Source of the DNA: Ottelia alismoides
Taxonomy: Eukaryota > Streptophyta > Magnoliopsida > Alismatales > Hydrocharitaceae
Length of the DNA stretch: 64,000 bases
NCBI GenBank assembly: GCA_037367405.1
Contig: JAZKJV010002325.1
Span: 1 to 64,000, forward strand
Direction: 5' to 3'
In this document: positions 12,717 through 25,098 of the stretch, piece after piece
How the letters are laid out: each line of letters starts with the position of its first letter
Numbering within the stretch: position 1 is the first letter of the stretch
Notes under the pieces: model-generated
What the model was told of the DNA's origin: nothing
The model's input: the letters and a program-made list of their open reading frames with translations, nothing else
Database searches by the model: none
Made by a program: the position numbers and the translations under genes

Positions 12717-13522
12717 AAAATCCTCGAGTACGAGGTCTCTTGTAGGGGAGGCTTCCCCTGAGTGTAGACACGGATCTGGGACATGACTGTGTAATTTTCT
12801 GACATCTCCACATAGATGGCCTACACCTGGTCGTCATGCATGGCGAAGTTGGAACCTTAGCACGAGGCATTCACAAGCCCCTAAATCTCAGGTGTCAGGC
12901 CACAGAAGAAATTCTGGATGAGGTTGGGCTTGCTAATCTCATGGTGGGGACACCTATCGATGTGCTCTCCAAATGATCTCGGGCTTTATGGAACTGTTCA
13001 TTTGGCATCATGGTTAAATTTCTGATCATATATTTAGCTATGTTGGTTCGGCTGAGTGGATAGGAATTGTTCAAGTACTCAGTCCGGAGCAACTCCCAAG
13101 TAATGATCACCTTCCCCAGATTCTTCAACCAGTAGGTTGCTATGTCAACCAAGGAGAATAGGAAGGTGATTAGCTTGATGGTGTCCTCATCCACTAGTCC
13201 ATACTAGATGGTGTTGTAGGTCATCTCGAACTCCTACAGATGGAGATGGGGATCCTCGGTCGCTAGCCCACTGAACTTGGGTGGTAACTGAATGGTCTGG
13301 GAGATAAAGATCGAAGTTGCCAAGGATCTCGGGAAGCTGGTAGCATTTATGGGTGAGGGTTGCGCCAGGATTGTACAACTACCTCATAGTGCAGGCCCGT
13401 CTAGCTGGGTCCGGCAGCTCGTACTGGCATCTATGTCCACCCTCGACGCTAGATATCTTCTTACCGACTGCGAATTTCTAGCGAAGATCGCTTGCTTGTC
13501 ATTGATTAATTTTTCTCTTAAA
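12717..13522 (-). pseudogene. Second decayed gag fragment, parallel to 9391-10158
   Basis: 12895-13194 (minus) encodes TIKLITFLFSLVDIATYWLKNLG and YLNNSYPLSRTNIAKYMIRN, the gag core domain. The fragment is collinear with 9391-10158 over its full length, with many shared substitutions relative to the complete element, and stops at the same gag position. It is therefore either a duplicate of that fragment or an independent copy broken at the same site. It has stops at several positions and no start. Confidence 0.8.
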
Positions 13523-13985
13523 TTAATAAACTTTGAATATGAACATTGTACATAAAAATAAAAAGAAAAATACAAAATTAATTTCACTTAAAAATAATAC
13601 ACATTGCACCAGAGACACACACAACAAAAAAAAACGTAAACAAAATTTCCTAGACCTGTATCTCCACTTATCATAATCAAAATTTACCAAACTCATCTTC
13701 ATTATTCATAAAATTTATATATCTATTTAATAGAAGTAGTTCCATTTAATTTGGAGTTGAAATGCAAAAGATGGCTTTTGGGTCCCTATTGTATTGTATA
13801 CTTGTATATAATAATCAAATTATTCATTGTCTAAATTACATTTCCTATATCTCTATATTTTTGTAAATATTAGTTAAAATTATTTGTATTAATAGAAATA
13901 GAATAAGATCATTCAAAATAAGTTAAAAAAAATAAATAAAGTTTATAGGTACAATACGACACAACCCTAGCTACAAGGGCTAAGT
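13523..13985 (+). mobile_element. Plus-strand LTR fragment (upstream AT-rich part)
   Basis: This aligns with 34790-35110 of the plus-strand LTR that starts at 34466: 'aaatacaaaattaatttcac' against 'aaatacaaaattgatttcat', then 'ttttgggtccctattgta' against 'ttttggacctctattgta'. Neither the LTR start nor the middle is present. Confidence 0.5.
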
Positions 13986-16440
13986 TGATTGATTAAGCTA
14001 TCGTTGTGACCCCAAAACTAAGTATAATAATCGAGAAAATTTTATTCGACCACAATAAAAGCTAAGAAAGTAAAGCAAGTGGTCTAACCTACTATTATTA
14101 ACATGGTATAACGACTAGGGTCGAACACAAGGAGCGCAATTAAATCAAGGTAGGCAATTCACGAGAATCAAATGATTTTTATTTTAATTTTATTATTTTT
14201 ATTGTTTTTAATTTTGTAATTAATTTATCAAATAAAGCACAAATAAACAATGCAATAAAATATAAAATCCCTTTTTGTATTTTTCAAATATAGTAAAAAT
14301 ACGAAAAAATCCTAAAAAATATTTTTTTTGTTTTGTGTATTTTATACTATTTTTGTGGATTTCAGGGGTGGGTTGGGGGGGTTGGAAATTTTATGAAATT
14401 TTTAAAAATAAAAAGGCTAAGACAAACACAAATAGTGCACAATAAGGATTATTTTAAAAAATACAAAATATGCTCAAAACTCCTAGAAAACAGAATTTAG
14501 AAAAAAAAACTATAGGAAAATATACAGAATGAGAGACTGAAATTACAATTTTGTAGTTTTTAAAAGATTTTATATGATTACTATTGTTTTTAGGGGTTTG
14601 CAAATTTTTAGGGTTTTATAATAGTAAATAAGATGAAAATTAGAATAAATCAAACAAATAAAAACAAAGCTAATATTTATTTACTACTCTTAAAGAAATT
14701 TTCGATTTTTTATTTTTTTCGAAGGCAAACTTGGAATTTTTGTTTTTTTTATTTTTAATTATAGAAAATACATGAAAAATAATAAACAAAAATTACCTTA
14801 GATAAAGGACACTCGCATGCAACACAGAGAATTTTAAGGGATTTTTAGATCAATTTTGATAATTATTGTAGTAAAAATGACAAAAAATAAAGATGTTGTA
14901 CATAGAAGGATGAAAATGTAATTTATTTAAGTTCCTGGGCCATATATTATCAAGCATTAAAAATGTTGGCCACAATGTAATTAATCTAAAAAACTCATGC
15001 ATTGCATGTAATTTAGATTCATAGGGCATAAATGCAATTTCCAGAAACTTCTACTGAATTAGATAACTCATGGAAGCATAGAGAAAAGCTTGCAAATAAT
15101 CCAAAAATACATGTGAATGCATACGTGACTTCGACTCGGCTGGACTAAAGTACAAATATGAACACTGTGAGGTCCTTACTACAATGGTTCGAAACTACTT
15201 TTAAGTAAATGACATAAATAAAAGAGTAAAAGAAATTTACCCCTACAGGTACGTGATACGTAGGTGGTGTTCTAATGGTTCTGATGTATGACTGCAGCAT
15301 ATCTGCGGCTCAGAAAAAAAGCCATGACATGCTTGCCTGATGCACCCCAAGAAAGGATCTAATTGTGCTGAAAAGAGGCGTGAGTGGGTGGCACGAGTCT
15401 GATCTAGACCAACCAACATGATCAAAGGGATGTGAGGTTCTCTATACAAATAGGAAAGAAGGTGGTGTTCGCTGAGATTCAATCACGAATATCTGATTCC
15501 ATTGTGCTTCGATAACTTAGCTAAAATATTTAGTTGCGTCCTTTCATGATTCCACGTTAGTCATATTGCTCAAATATCTCGTTCAATGATGGGATGAGGG
15601 GTTTGGAGGTACTGCTCCTAGAGGTGCTCCGCCTATGCAACTGGGACACAAATCAAGCTCACCACGAGAACTTGAAAGATGCTAGACTCAGAGACGATGC
15701 TCTTGTTGGCGTTATTATGTAAGGGAAACACAAGAAGCGAATGGGAGATGGATTTTACCTACAGTGATAATGGAGGAAGGAGTTCTAGCCTTAATCTAGC
15801 TCCGTTGAGCGAATCTAGTGGGTCGGATTACTTGAGAAGGCAGTCGATAAGTGGCGAAAATATCCATCTTGCTCGATAGTCGAGATGGTGCTCCAACATT
15901 ATGGTCGGAGCAGGTTTGGCAGATGAGGACTGATGGATGAAATCCAGAATAAACAACAAAATGGAGATGATTGTAGGCACATGAGTGTGTGGGAATGGAC
16001 GATGAAGAAAGACGAGAAGTTCGACGGGGTCGTGGCCTCGATTCCACTATGGGAGGTGGAAGAGGCTATTCGTAGCGGAGGATCCTGGCCGCGATCGAGC
16101 TTAGATCTATCAGCTACCAATTCGAGCTCTAAATGGATCCTCGAAGGTCCTGTCAGTACCCTAAGGATGCATGTGGATGAAAAGGATGCATGGAGCGATC
16201 TAGCATGTTGATGAGGCGAAAGGAGATGTTATATAGGGCTCTCAGGTGCTAGGAAGGTTCGATGTAAATCATGGAATCCAAGGCAGATCCTACACTTCCT
16301 AGGAATCCACAAAGATCTTAGAATTTGGCAAATAATCAGGTGTAAGATTCGAGGTAAAAGGGGATCAGACCTAGGCAAAATAATTGGGAGAAATCGGGTC
16401 TGGCGAAGTGGATGGCAGGTCAGACTTGGGTGGGAGAAAG

Positions 16441-16477
16441 GTTGACCCAGGTCAACGGACCCAAGTAGACCAATCAG
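16441..16477 (-). promoter_or_regulatory. Paired W-box-like palindrome plus GGACC palindrome of an LTR promoter
   Basis: GTTGACCCAGGTCAAC is a perfect inverted repeat of GTTGACC (core TTGAC, the WRKY W-box core). It is followed at once by a decayed GGACCCAAGTAGACC palindrome. It lies about 220 bp upstream (on the minus strand) of the TATA-like box at 16230. Confidence 0.5.
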
Positions 16478-16655
16478 AAAATTAGAATTTAAAATTAAAA
16501 GAAAAATCAAATAAATTTAGTAAGTGATTTTAAAATAAAAAGATAAAACAAAAAATGTTAGTTATTTTTCAAACTATTTTTTTTGTGATTTTTAATAATT
16601 TTAATAACATATATATCACACTAGATACATTATATGTTAGTATTTATAGGTATAA

Positions 16656-16660
16656 TATAC
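16656..16660. repeat. Target-site duplication, left copy (TATAC)
   Basis: Identical to 18631-18635; together they flank the solo LTR exactly. Confidence 0.85.
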
Positions 16661-18630
16661 TAATGAATCTACGTTTCATCATCTTTAGTCTATCATTTTG
16701 GCCTTAGAAAACCTAGTAAATAGGCTTAATTTAGGTTTTTTATCATCCAAGCATCATTGCGTAAATAATGCATAAAACACGATTTTAAAGCCAAAATTAT
16801 AAAATAAAGAAAAGAAAAGAAAAAGAATAAACTATTGGAAATATTTTATGACCCGAAACCTTGAGACCTAGGCTTCTCGATGACTAGGTCGATCAAGAAT
16901 AAATTAGGGGGAGATAAGGGGCAAAAACCCCGAGCTCCCTCAGACCCTCCAGCAACCTTCACCGACGATGGGAGGACGGGGCCAATCTAGACTAGCTTCG
17001 CCGGAGCCCAGCCCTCTCCGCTGCAGGAGGCGGAGGTCCGCTGGGGACGACAGACAGGAACCGTTAGATCATCTTGATCGAACGGGCAAGAGTCATCCAC
17101 GTCGCCAATCACCAGAGCATCGGAGGGCCGTTGGATTTATCCTAATCCAGCGGCGATAGATCGTCCACGTAGCCATCTTCATCATGCTTCAAGGACCGTC
17201 GCATCGATCCTGATCCAACGGGTCAAGACACGCCAAGCGTCCGCAACCAGAGGTCGTTGGATCATCCTTGATCCCTACATGACCTTTGCACGAGTGCGGA
17301 TATTTTGCACCAAGGACCTCAGGCATTTTTGTATTTTGAACAAGACTGGGAAATATTTATTACGGGTATATTATTTATGGATATTTTGCTGCCAAGCCCC
17401 AGATTGTTGATAATTACCATTTAGTCCCTACCAGGTGTGTGTTTCCACGTACGTGGCCCTAGCTTTTTTGCAGGATCGTCCCCAGAAGTTTGCTTATATC
17501 TGAATGGTCTTTAAATATCTTCGTTCAGTTATATTTTTTGCAGAAAAATTACACTTTAGCCCTCGCACTTTTAACAATTTGCAAATTTACCCTTATAGTA
17601 GTGTAGTTTCTCTTTGTTGCTTGTATTTATTTCTGCATCTATGAAACCCTAAAAAATTCCAAAAAATTATCATAGCTGCATTTTGCAACGTGCTTCCACA
17701 TCATATTTTTTATTTGATTTATTGTTGCATTTTATTATTTATTAAAATTAAAAAATGCATTCTCTTCACTATTTGCATTAGAAAAAACATAAAAATTATA
17801 AAACATTTTTGAAAACTTCTCAAAAAAATATATTTTGTGTGTTTTTGCATCTTTTATCTTCAGACCAAAACCACCAAAAAATATAAAAGAAAACTCATAA
17901 AAAAACTCTAAAACCATCATAAAAATTTATAAAATCCATAAAAAATACAAAAATTGTGTTTTCTATTCTTGAATTTTCTTTATAGTATTATATTTATTTT
18001 AAAATTAATTTATAGAATTTTCAATATTGTTTGATATTTTTGATCTCCTTTTTTATCGCAGGCATTTATTTTATTCCTTGCTTTGAGTATTCGTGACTTT
18101 ACAAATACCAAAAAAATTAGGAAAAAAATTAAAATAACAAAAAATATTAGAAAAATATAAAAGCACAAAAACATTTTAATTCCTTTATTTTGAATATTTT
18201 TATCTCTTTCTCATCTCTCTTCTATATATATATATCCTATATAGTTTTATATCCTCATTAAAAGAAAAAGAAAATATAAAAATATAAAATATAAAAAGAA
18301 ATACAAAATCAGAAAATTTAAAATCAAAATATAAAAAATATAAATCGAAAATTAAATAAAAACATAAATTAAAAACCCACATCGGAAAGAACATTGGGTG
18401 CTTTATTTTTGTCTTTCCTGCTTTACGCCTTGCTTCTTGTGTTCGACCCCTACTTGATTGCCACTATACATTCTTAACAGGGTATAATAAATTTTAACTC
18501 TTACTCTTAATTTCCTTATTATTTGTGTGAGTTAAGTGTTGATCAATGAGAAGGTTTGAGTAGTCGCCTCAGCGACAATGAGCCTGAATTGTTAGTCCAT
18601 TACTTGGCGACTCCCTCGTCTCGTTTTTCA
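16661..18630 (+). mobile_element. Solo LTR, short Athila-like subtype, 1970 bp
   Basis: It starts TAATGAATCTACGTTTCATC, a one-base variant (TG to TA) of the TGATGAATCT LTR start, and ends TCGTTTTTCA. Both sides carry the 5-bp direct repeat TATAC, and no internal region is present. This is the signature of LTR-LTR recombination that removed the body. Order inside: start block, 'gaccta..cgatgactaggtcgatcaag' at 16862-16900, GC-rich leader with repeated CCGTTGGATC-like motifs at 16920-17290, AT-rich block with many short A-runs, then TGTTCGACCCCTACTTG at 18439-18455. It is 1.7 kb shorter than the 37-55 kb LTRs because the AT-rich segment between the start and the GC block is missing. It interrupts an older minus-strand LTR. 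Confidence 0.85.
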
Positions 18631-18635
18631 TATAC
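18631..18635. repeat. Target-site duplication, right copy (TATAC)
   Basis: Identical to 16656-16660. Confidence 0.85.
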
Positions 18636-19320
18636 CTACGTACAATACTTACAATTTTTATTTTATTATTTTTACATAAGCAAATTAAATTTTATATCTT
18701 ATTTATTTGCGAAATAATTTAAAACATTTAAATATATTTTTATTTTTATAGATTAATGAAAAGTGTTATTAAATTAGGTCATTGTGTAATATATACGAAA
18801 TCAGTGTTATTGTACAATGAAAAGTTGGTGTTAATTTTATTATATTATATTATTTTTATTTCAATTTTATTTAATGATTAGAAATATATAAAAGTGTTTA
18901 AAATGTAATATATACAATAATTACAGAAGAAAAAAAACCAATAAATACATACATATATAGGTGTTATACAATTGTATACAATTAGCAAATATTTATTATT
19001 TAAAAAATATTTTTATTTACAAAATTTATTAATAAAATAAATTATTTTATATCTTTTTATTGATGATATATAGGATAAATAGTGATGAATATATACATAA
19101 TAAATAAGATCTCTATCTCTCCCGACTTTAGTCCATATCGATCAGGTGAATAATTGACCTTTCTCTTAGGGTTTGTGTTAGTATGCACTTATTACATGAT
19201 TACAACCTTCTTTATTTATATTCTTTTACTTTTCTTCTTTATTCTTTTATTTTGGTAAAAAGAATGTTAAATATACAATATTAACAAAAGCATGCACTAT
19301 GAATTATCCAATAAAAATAT
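18636..19320 (-). mobile_element. Continuation of the minus-strand LTR split by the solo LTR
   Basis: AT-rich sequence leads into 'gatctctatctctcccgactttag' at 19109-19132 and the T/C-rich block before 'attcttttattttgg' (19240-19256). This is the same order as the minus-strand LTR at 2900-3060. The terminal TGATGAAT itself is not found; the fragment fades at about 19320. Confidence 0.45.
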
Positions 19321-19757
19321 GTAAATGTATAAATAAATAAGTTATAAATATATAAAATACTTTTATATAATAATAATATCTAAAATACAAAATAAAAATG
19401 AAATACTATAAGTATAGGTAAAAATAAATAAAATTAATAAACCAGAATAAAATAGTACATAAAATTACAAACATTTTAAAATGTTTAACCCAAATTAATA
19501 AAGTCATATACTATTTTTAAAACATTTTACAAGGGAATTATCCCAATCTTTCTCTTGGTTGGTCCATGTGGACCAACCAAGATGCACAGAGTGCTGATTG
19601 CATGATCAACTATCCGTTCCTCTCCACCCCTTTTATCCGGTGTCTCGCGAACTCTGACTTCTTTGAAGTTTTAGCTATGAAACAAGGCTCGAAACGGCTT
19701 GGTTCCTTCATCGACTCTTCCCATGTACTTCCCTCTACTTTGGCATCACAGTACTAT
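19321..19757 (+). mobile_element. Plus-strand LTR fragment with promoter palindrome
   Basis: AT-rich sequence resembling 35280-35540 leads into TTGGTCCATGTGGACCAA (19559-19576), the palindrome found in several other LTR promoters. A 180-bp GC-richer stretch follows and ends at the next LTR. It contains a 64-codon open frame (19566-19760) with no recognisable similarity. Confidence 0.4.
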
Positions 19758-22145
19758 TGAAAGGTAGTTCAAAGGATCCTAACGCCCGGTCTTGGAGGTC
19801 TTGCAATGTCCGACAAGTCGAACTAGAAATCGTTGTGTTGGCCGCTCTCACAATACTTAGATCATAAACAACTAGATAAGATAAACAATCAACCCACAAT
19901 ATATGATAAATCAATGAAAATTGTGTAGGGTGAAATTTGTTATACCCTACAAATAAATGTGCATAACAAGAAAGTGCATGGGTTGAACAATGAGAGCAAA
20001 TACATGGATATGCTAATAATTATTGTCCATAAAGAATTTTGGTTTTTAAATTTGCACGTATTTTAAATTATATTTAACTTTTAGGAATTTTTAATATCTT
20101 ATATTTGTTTTAAATTTTATAATTTTTATTTTTTTCTTATTTTTAGTTTTTTTAGATATAATAATAGAATATATAAGAATATGTATAATATAAATATATA
20201 TGATATATATGACAAATATATTAAATTTTGAAAATATAAATAAGAATAGTCCTTTTATTCTTTAATGGTTTTAAATATCATTAAGGTATTTATTATAATA
20301 AGTAATATGTGCTAGTATTATATATATGCTATCTATGGTTTTATATTTATAGAGATAACCGTATATATTCAAAAATTTTAAAAATAAAATTTTTTTGTGT
20401 TTTTATATTTTTTATTTTTCGTGATTTCCTTGTGCTTTTACTAATTTTTATTTATTTTAAATTTATTTAATATGTTAAAACACTGACTTATTTTAGTAGA
20501 CTAGATTAGATTGGGATTTCAAAAAAGATAATAAGATCAAAAATCCCCCAAAAAATTTTCGATATATATTAATAATATAAATAGTATTAAAGAATAGACA
20601 ACTATTTTTTGGATTTTTTAGAATTTTTACAAATGATTATAGGGCTAGTAGAGTTTTCAATTTCTAATAAGCTTTTCTTTTTATAAATCTCTGTGTTTTT
20701 TAGTATGGAGTTATATTATATAATAATATATAATATCTATTTTTTGACCTTTTTTTGTAGGAGTTTTATAATTTTTGTATTTTTTCAATTAAACAAGGAA
20801 TAAATAAGCTCCTTTTATTTTTAATAAATGGAAGATGCAAGTAAAATTTTAAAATAAAAATATAATGTGAACAAACATTAAATAAAATATCTTTTGTAAT
20901 TTTACCAAGATTTTACATCCATAGTATCTATTTCAGAAAAATAAAAAGACAAATAATGACAAGCGTGAGAGTGGTATTTTTGCAATAAAAATAAAAGATG
21001 AGGGGCTATATGAAAATACCCAAATGTTTACATTTAGTTTTAAAATACAGATACTAAAAAGAAATAATAGAACCAACTAAGGTACAGTTGCAATTTACCC
21101 ACTATGTGCAAAATTCGAAATATATAGTGGTTCTCTTGCAATTTTCACATAAAAGTTTATACTTAATTTAATATTTACAAGACTCTTTTATAAATACAAC
21201 ACAATTAAAAGGCTACCAATAAATTTACCCATGTAAGTGTACAATCGGAGGGCAGAGGAGGCTCTACGTGGCTCGATCAACGACTGTAGGATGCTTCATT
21301 GCACCTTAGCTTAGGTTATATATGGGTTGCACCACTAATCAAATGACAGGGGGATGGTCAGGAAGAACTCATATTAACATGTCCTTGGGTGAGCTTTGTT
21401 CAGTCATATCTCTGATATTTGAGCACTGATCTCCATGCCGACGGTCACTCCATGGTCCTGGGATGACATCGCGCTTGCAAGGAAGCTCAAAGGCATCTAG
21501 GGCCAATCAGAGGAACCATGGAGATTCAATCAACCTGGAGGTCTGTTGTATGCTTTGATTAAAGCTCTCGGAGACTGTAGGTCTCATGCTCTTGCACGAA
21601 AAGTCTCCCATGGTCGAGGAAAATATGCTCAACCTAAAGATAAAGTTTGTAGCACAAGGAAGTGAAGGTATGAGGGACCTCTAGCGAGAGTTGGAGGAGA
21701 GAGATCATGAGCTCAGATAATTGCAGGATCCAAGATGAAAATAGGTGAGAAGTATGGAAAGCGAGTCAAAAGGAGATGAGGTGGAAGTGGTGGGCGGAAA
21801 CAAGCGAATCACAATGGATTTGTGGCTGGAGCCAAGTGCTCCAATGATTTGAAATCATAAAACTAAACTAAACTAGAAGATAATTAACAAAACTAAGGGA
21901 ACATTTAATCTACTAGAGGGAAATGCGATAAATAAACCCAAGACTAGCATCTCAACAGACGTACCTGGAGTAGGAAGAAGCTTGGTCGGAGGAGCTCCAA
22001 CGAATCTCAGACCACCACTATCTATGCCCTTGTTCACACAATCATGGAGGGGATTCCCTTGTTGTCCCTAAGGTGCCTCTACAAGATCCTATTGGGGTAG
22101 TGAGCTTGAATGGGGATCAAAATCAAAAAGGATACCAGCCTGGGG

Positions 22146-22415
22146 TATTTATAAATCGGTGAGGGGCGAAAGTGTGGAGATGATGGCAATAGGAAGGACA
22201 GTGGGCGATGGATTCTATAGGTAGGGCGATGGAGAGGGATGTGCATGGAGCAAAAGGGTGGAGGTCTCAAGAAGGGAGACCCTTGGAGGCAACGTAAATA
22301 AATTAGATAAGTCATAGGTCTCGTGACCTCTGACAAGGAGGAGATTGAGGAGAGGACAGTTGACCTGCCATGTCAACTCTACTGGGGCTCTAATTGGTAC
22401 ACGTGGACCAACCAG
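22146..22415 (-). promoter_or_regulatory. LTR promoter: TATA box, paired W-box-like sites, palindrome
   Basis: On the minus strand TATTTATAAA (22146-22155) is a good TATA box. GTTGACC and GTCAAC lie at 22359-22377, and TTGGTACACGTGGACCAA (with a CACGTG G-box core) is at 22394-22411. This spacing (about 210-255 bp) recurs in the LTRs at 31.1, 35.5 and 38.2 kb. Confidence 0.5.
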
Positions 22416-23270
22416 AAATTAAGGACTAAAAATTGCTTATTAATAAGATATAAATAATAAATGACTTTTTTAGGATAGAACATAAAAACACTAATTATTT
22501 TATGTAGTATTTTATTGTTATTTTATATATTTTGACAGCTTAATTTGTTGCATGTTAACATTTACATGTATATATATATATATATGTATACATACATGTA
22601 TTTTGCCAATTTTATTTTTATTTTATATCTTATTATTTTGTATACATAATTTATATATTTAAAATTTTTTTAATTACACTTTACATATCTTTAGTATTTT
22701 TTTATATCATATACTTATATTATTATGGACCTATATTATATATGTATATTATAGGTATAATTTAGTTATATCTTAAAGTACATTATTTATTTTCATGTAA
22801 ATTTAATGGTTTTTTATTTTTATTATTTGAAATATTTTAAATATCATTTATTAATATATAAAAATAAAAGAAATAAAAAAATATAAAGGATAAATATATT
22901 GAATATTATTTAAAAGTATATTGCACAATGAGGGTCCGAAAGACAACTTTTGTATCTTAACTACAAATTAAATGAAATGATATTAATTAAAAAGACAATT
23001 TAATTTTATGAATAATAACGGTGATTTATGTCAATTTTGAATTTATATGGAGCAGCTACAGATCAGTAAAGTTTTCTTTGCTGCTTTTTATTGTGTGTTT
23101 CCCCAACACACTGTGCATTATTTTTGAAAGAAATCAATTTAGCTTTATGTTGAGTTTTTATGTACAATATCCATGTTAAGGGTTTATTAAATTAAAATAT
23201 AAAAAGGAGAAAATAAAATAGGTCATAAAATGTAATTATTAGGCTATAAAATTAAGGCTCTATGTTGTGT

Positions 23271-23670
23271 TTCTGTACAATTGGATACCATATCTCCCCT
23301 TATTTTTTCCTTGTCGACCAAGTCACCATGATGATCGAGTCTCGGGGTCTAGGGTCACTCAGTGTCTTTAACACTTGATCTTTTTCTTTTCTTTTATTTA
23401 TTCTTTTTTTAGGAATTAAATACACTATTTTACACTTCCTTAGAGATCAATTATTTTGTCTTATTTTTCATGGTGTGCTCTCGGTATAATTGGTTACCCT
23501 ATCTCCCCCTACTTTATTTCTTGTCGATAATGTCATCATGATGATCGAGTCTCAGGATCTTGGGTCACTGAGTCTCTTTGATACTTCATTCTTTTTCTTT
23601 TCTTTCCTTTATTCATTTATTTTAGAATTAAATATAGTATTTCACAAATTAATGCTTTCTTCATGCATTT
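23271..23670. repeat. Tandem duplication of a roughly 200-bp LTR start module
   Basis: Units at 23271-23470 and 23471-23670 share 'tatctcccc', 'ttgtcga', 'atgatgatcgagtctc', 'gggtcact' and 'ttctttttcttttctt' in the same order and spacing. Other LTRs carry this module once. Confidence 0.75.
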
Positions 23671-23726
23671 AGTAGGGATTTAAGGCCAAAATGAAAAAAT
23701 AAAGGTGATGAAATGGAGAGTCATCA

Positions 23727-25098
23727 CTCTAAATACTAGCCATTGCTAGTCTCTAGAAAATACTTATGACTATAAGTGAAGAAAAAGAAAATAAAGAAAA
23801 GAAAATGAAAGAACTCGAAACAATTTTTGACTTCAAAACTTGTCTTATAAATTCAACGTTTGGATCTCAGTTAAGACCTTTGGGTTCTTGGTTTGTTATG
23901 AACCACATTAAGGTTAGGAAATATAACACAACAACCCTTAGGTTCTATAATCCTATTACTTAGTTTAATTCAGAGTTTGGTTAGAACCATCCTCTCTGTC
24001 GCACACACTCATAACCTTGAAATGATAGAACCATGCGTATGAATTTGATAGCTCTTCCCAAACAAAAAATTGAACTATAAAGGAGACTTCTCCTCCAGCA
24101 ACTCGTCCTCGAGCAGACCTATTTTTCTATCTACGGTAAGTTTTATGCTAGTTTCAAAACCACGAAAGAAAGAAGCTAGAAGAATCGGAAAAGAAGTGAG
24201 AATGGACCAATGTAGGCTCATCCCCTTATGAAGCTTGATCAGGGTAACGAAGTCTTCATCCTAAAGTGGGCTTTTTCTGGGAGCTCAATATTTTTGTGGA
24301 TTTTTTTGTATAGCCTTATTTTTGTATGTTTCTTTTCATTGCACTGCTCCGCATTCTTGTTTTTCCCTCATGGATATAGAATCTTCTAGTCCGCCTATGC
24401 TTTGGAATCCTGGAAAAAGTTATGTAAGCAGACCATTCCTCATCTGAAGAATTATTTGAACCTAGTATATAGGAATTAGATATCTTGATAGCTGGAATAA
24501 GTTGGCTAAGTACAAGTTTTAGCAGTCCTCAAGAATGGTTCCCGAGCCACCCTTGATGAAGTAGCCTAATATCGTCCCGACTTAGACTCTAGGATTTTTC
24601 AACAATCCATATGGGTTTAGATAACTTTAAGGGTAAGGTTTCCAGTCAAGACACTATCTCACAAGTCATAAGGAGGGCATGAAGGATTCTAGTTAGACAT
24701 AATTAATCAATTCTCGAGCATAGTCTCATGAAAGCTAAATAATTAGGTAAAGGTGACCTCAACTGTCTCGATTCCAGTACTTAATGGGTTCCTTTGAAAT
24801 TAAGTTGATTAAGGTCTAGACCATGCTCTAATCATCAAACTTTATTTCGGTCTCGTTCAATTATCTTGATCATTCTGAAAAATACGAATGTTATGTACAA
24901 TGCAACAAAATATTTTCGTGAAGTAAATATTTGATTTTGAATTTTTTATGGGATTTTTTTGAAAACGTTTTGCAAATTTTTGTGTAATTTAGAAAACATT
25001 TTACAAATTTTTATGGATTTCGAAAATTTTCAAAAGTATAGGGATTTTTTATAAAGGTTAGTGAAAGAAGTATGTACAAATATGTACACGAGAATATG
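23727..25098 (-). mobile_element. 3' non-coding region of an Athila-like element, minus strand
   Basis: This is the counterpart of 49740-51239 in the complete element. Next to the LTR it carries, on the minus strand, GACTAGCAATGGCTAGTATT, aligned with GACTAGCAAAGTTAAGTATA just before the complete element's PPT, so the PPT is recognisable but has lost its G-run. The far end (24880-25090) is rich in 'tttgcaaa/ttttacaaat' motifs like 49800-50030. I see no coding sequence. Confidence 0.6.

Larger units (their letters stand above)
13986..16660 (-). mobile_element. Athila-like LTR, minus orientation, left part (interrupted by a solo LTR)
   Basis: The LTR 3' end is at about 13986 (TGATTGAT on the plus strand). 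The conserved motif in reverse complement (agggtcgaacacaagg) is at about 14123. An AT-rich block follows to about 15130, then a GC-rich leader at 15240-16440. A TATA-like box TATATAA lies on the minus strand at 16230-16236, and GTTGACCCAGGTCAAC is at 16441-16456. The AT-rich upstream part is cut at 16660 by a solo LTR and resumes at 18636. The ORFs inside the GC-rich block (for example 15796-16510, both strands) do not resemble known proteins and match the leader position of other LTRs. Confidence 0.6.
19758..23726 (-). mobile_element. Athila-like LTR, minus orientation, about 3.97 kb, nearly complete
   Basis: The LTR start TGATGA (minus strand) is at 23721-23726, next to a PPT-like stretch on the internal side. 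The 3' end is at about 19758 (TGAAAGG on the plus strand). Landmarks in order along the minus strand: a start block present twice in tandem (23271-23670), AT-rich DNA, the GGTCCACGTGG-type palindrome at 22394-22415, paired W-box-like sites at 22359-22377, a TATA-like TTTATAAATA at 22146-22155, a GC-rich leader (21230-22140), a second AT-rich block (19990-21220) and the decayed 3' motif at about 19965. No coding sequence is recognised. It is the 3' LTR of an element whose 3' non-coding region lies at 23727-25098. Confidence 0.7.

Noticed and set aside
18605..18618. TGGCGACTCC after the LTR 3' motif, similar to the tRNA-Arg PBS of Tat/Ogre elements
   Set aside because: The TATAC duplications put the LTR end at 18630, so this string lies inside the LTR, and only 10 bases match.
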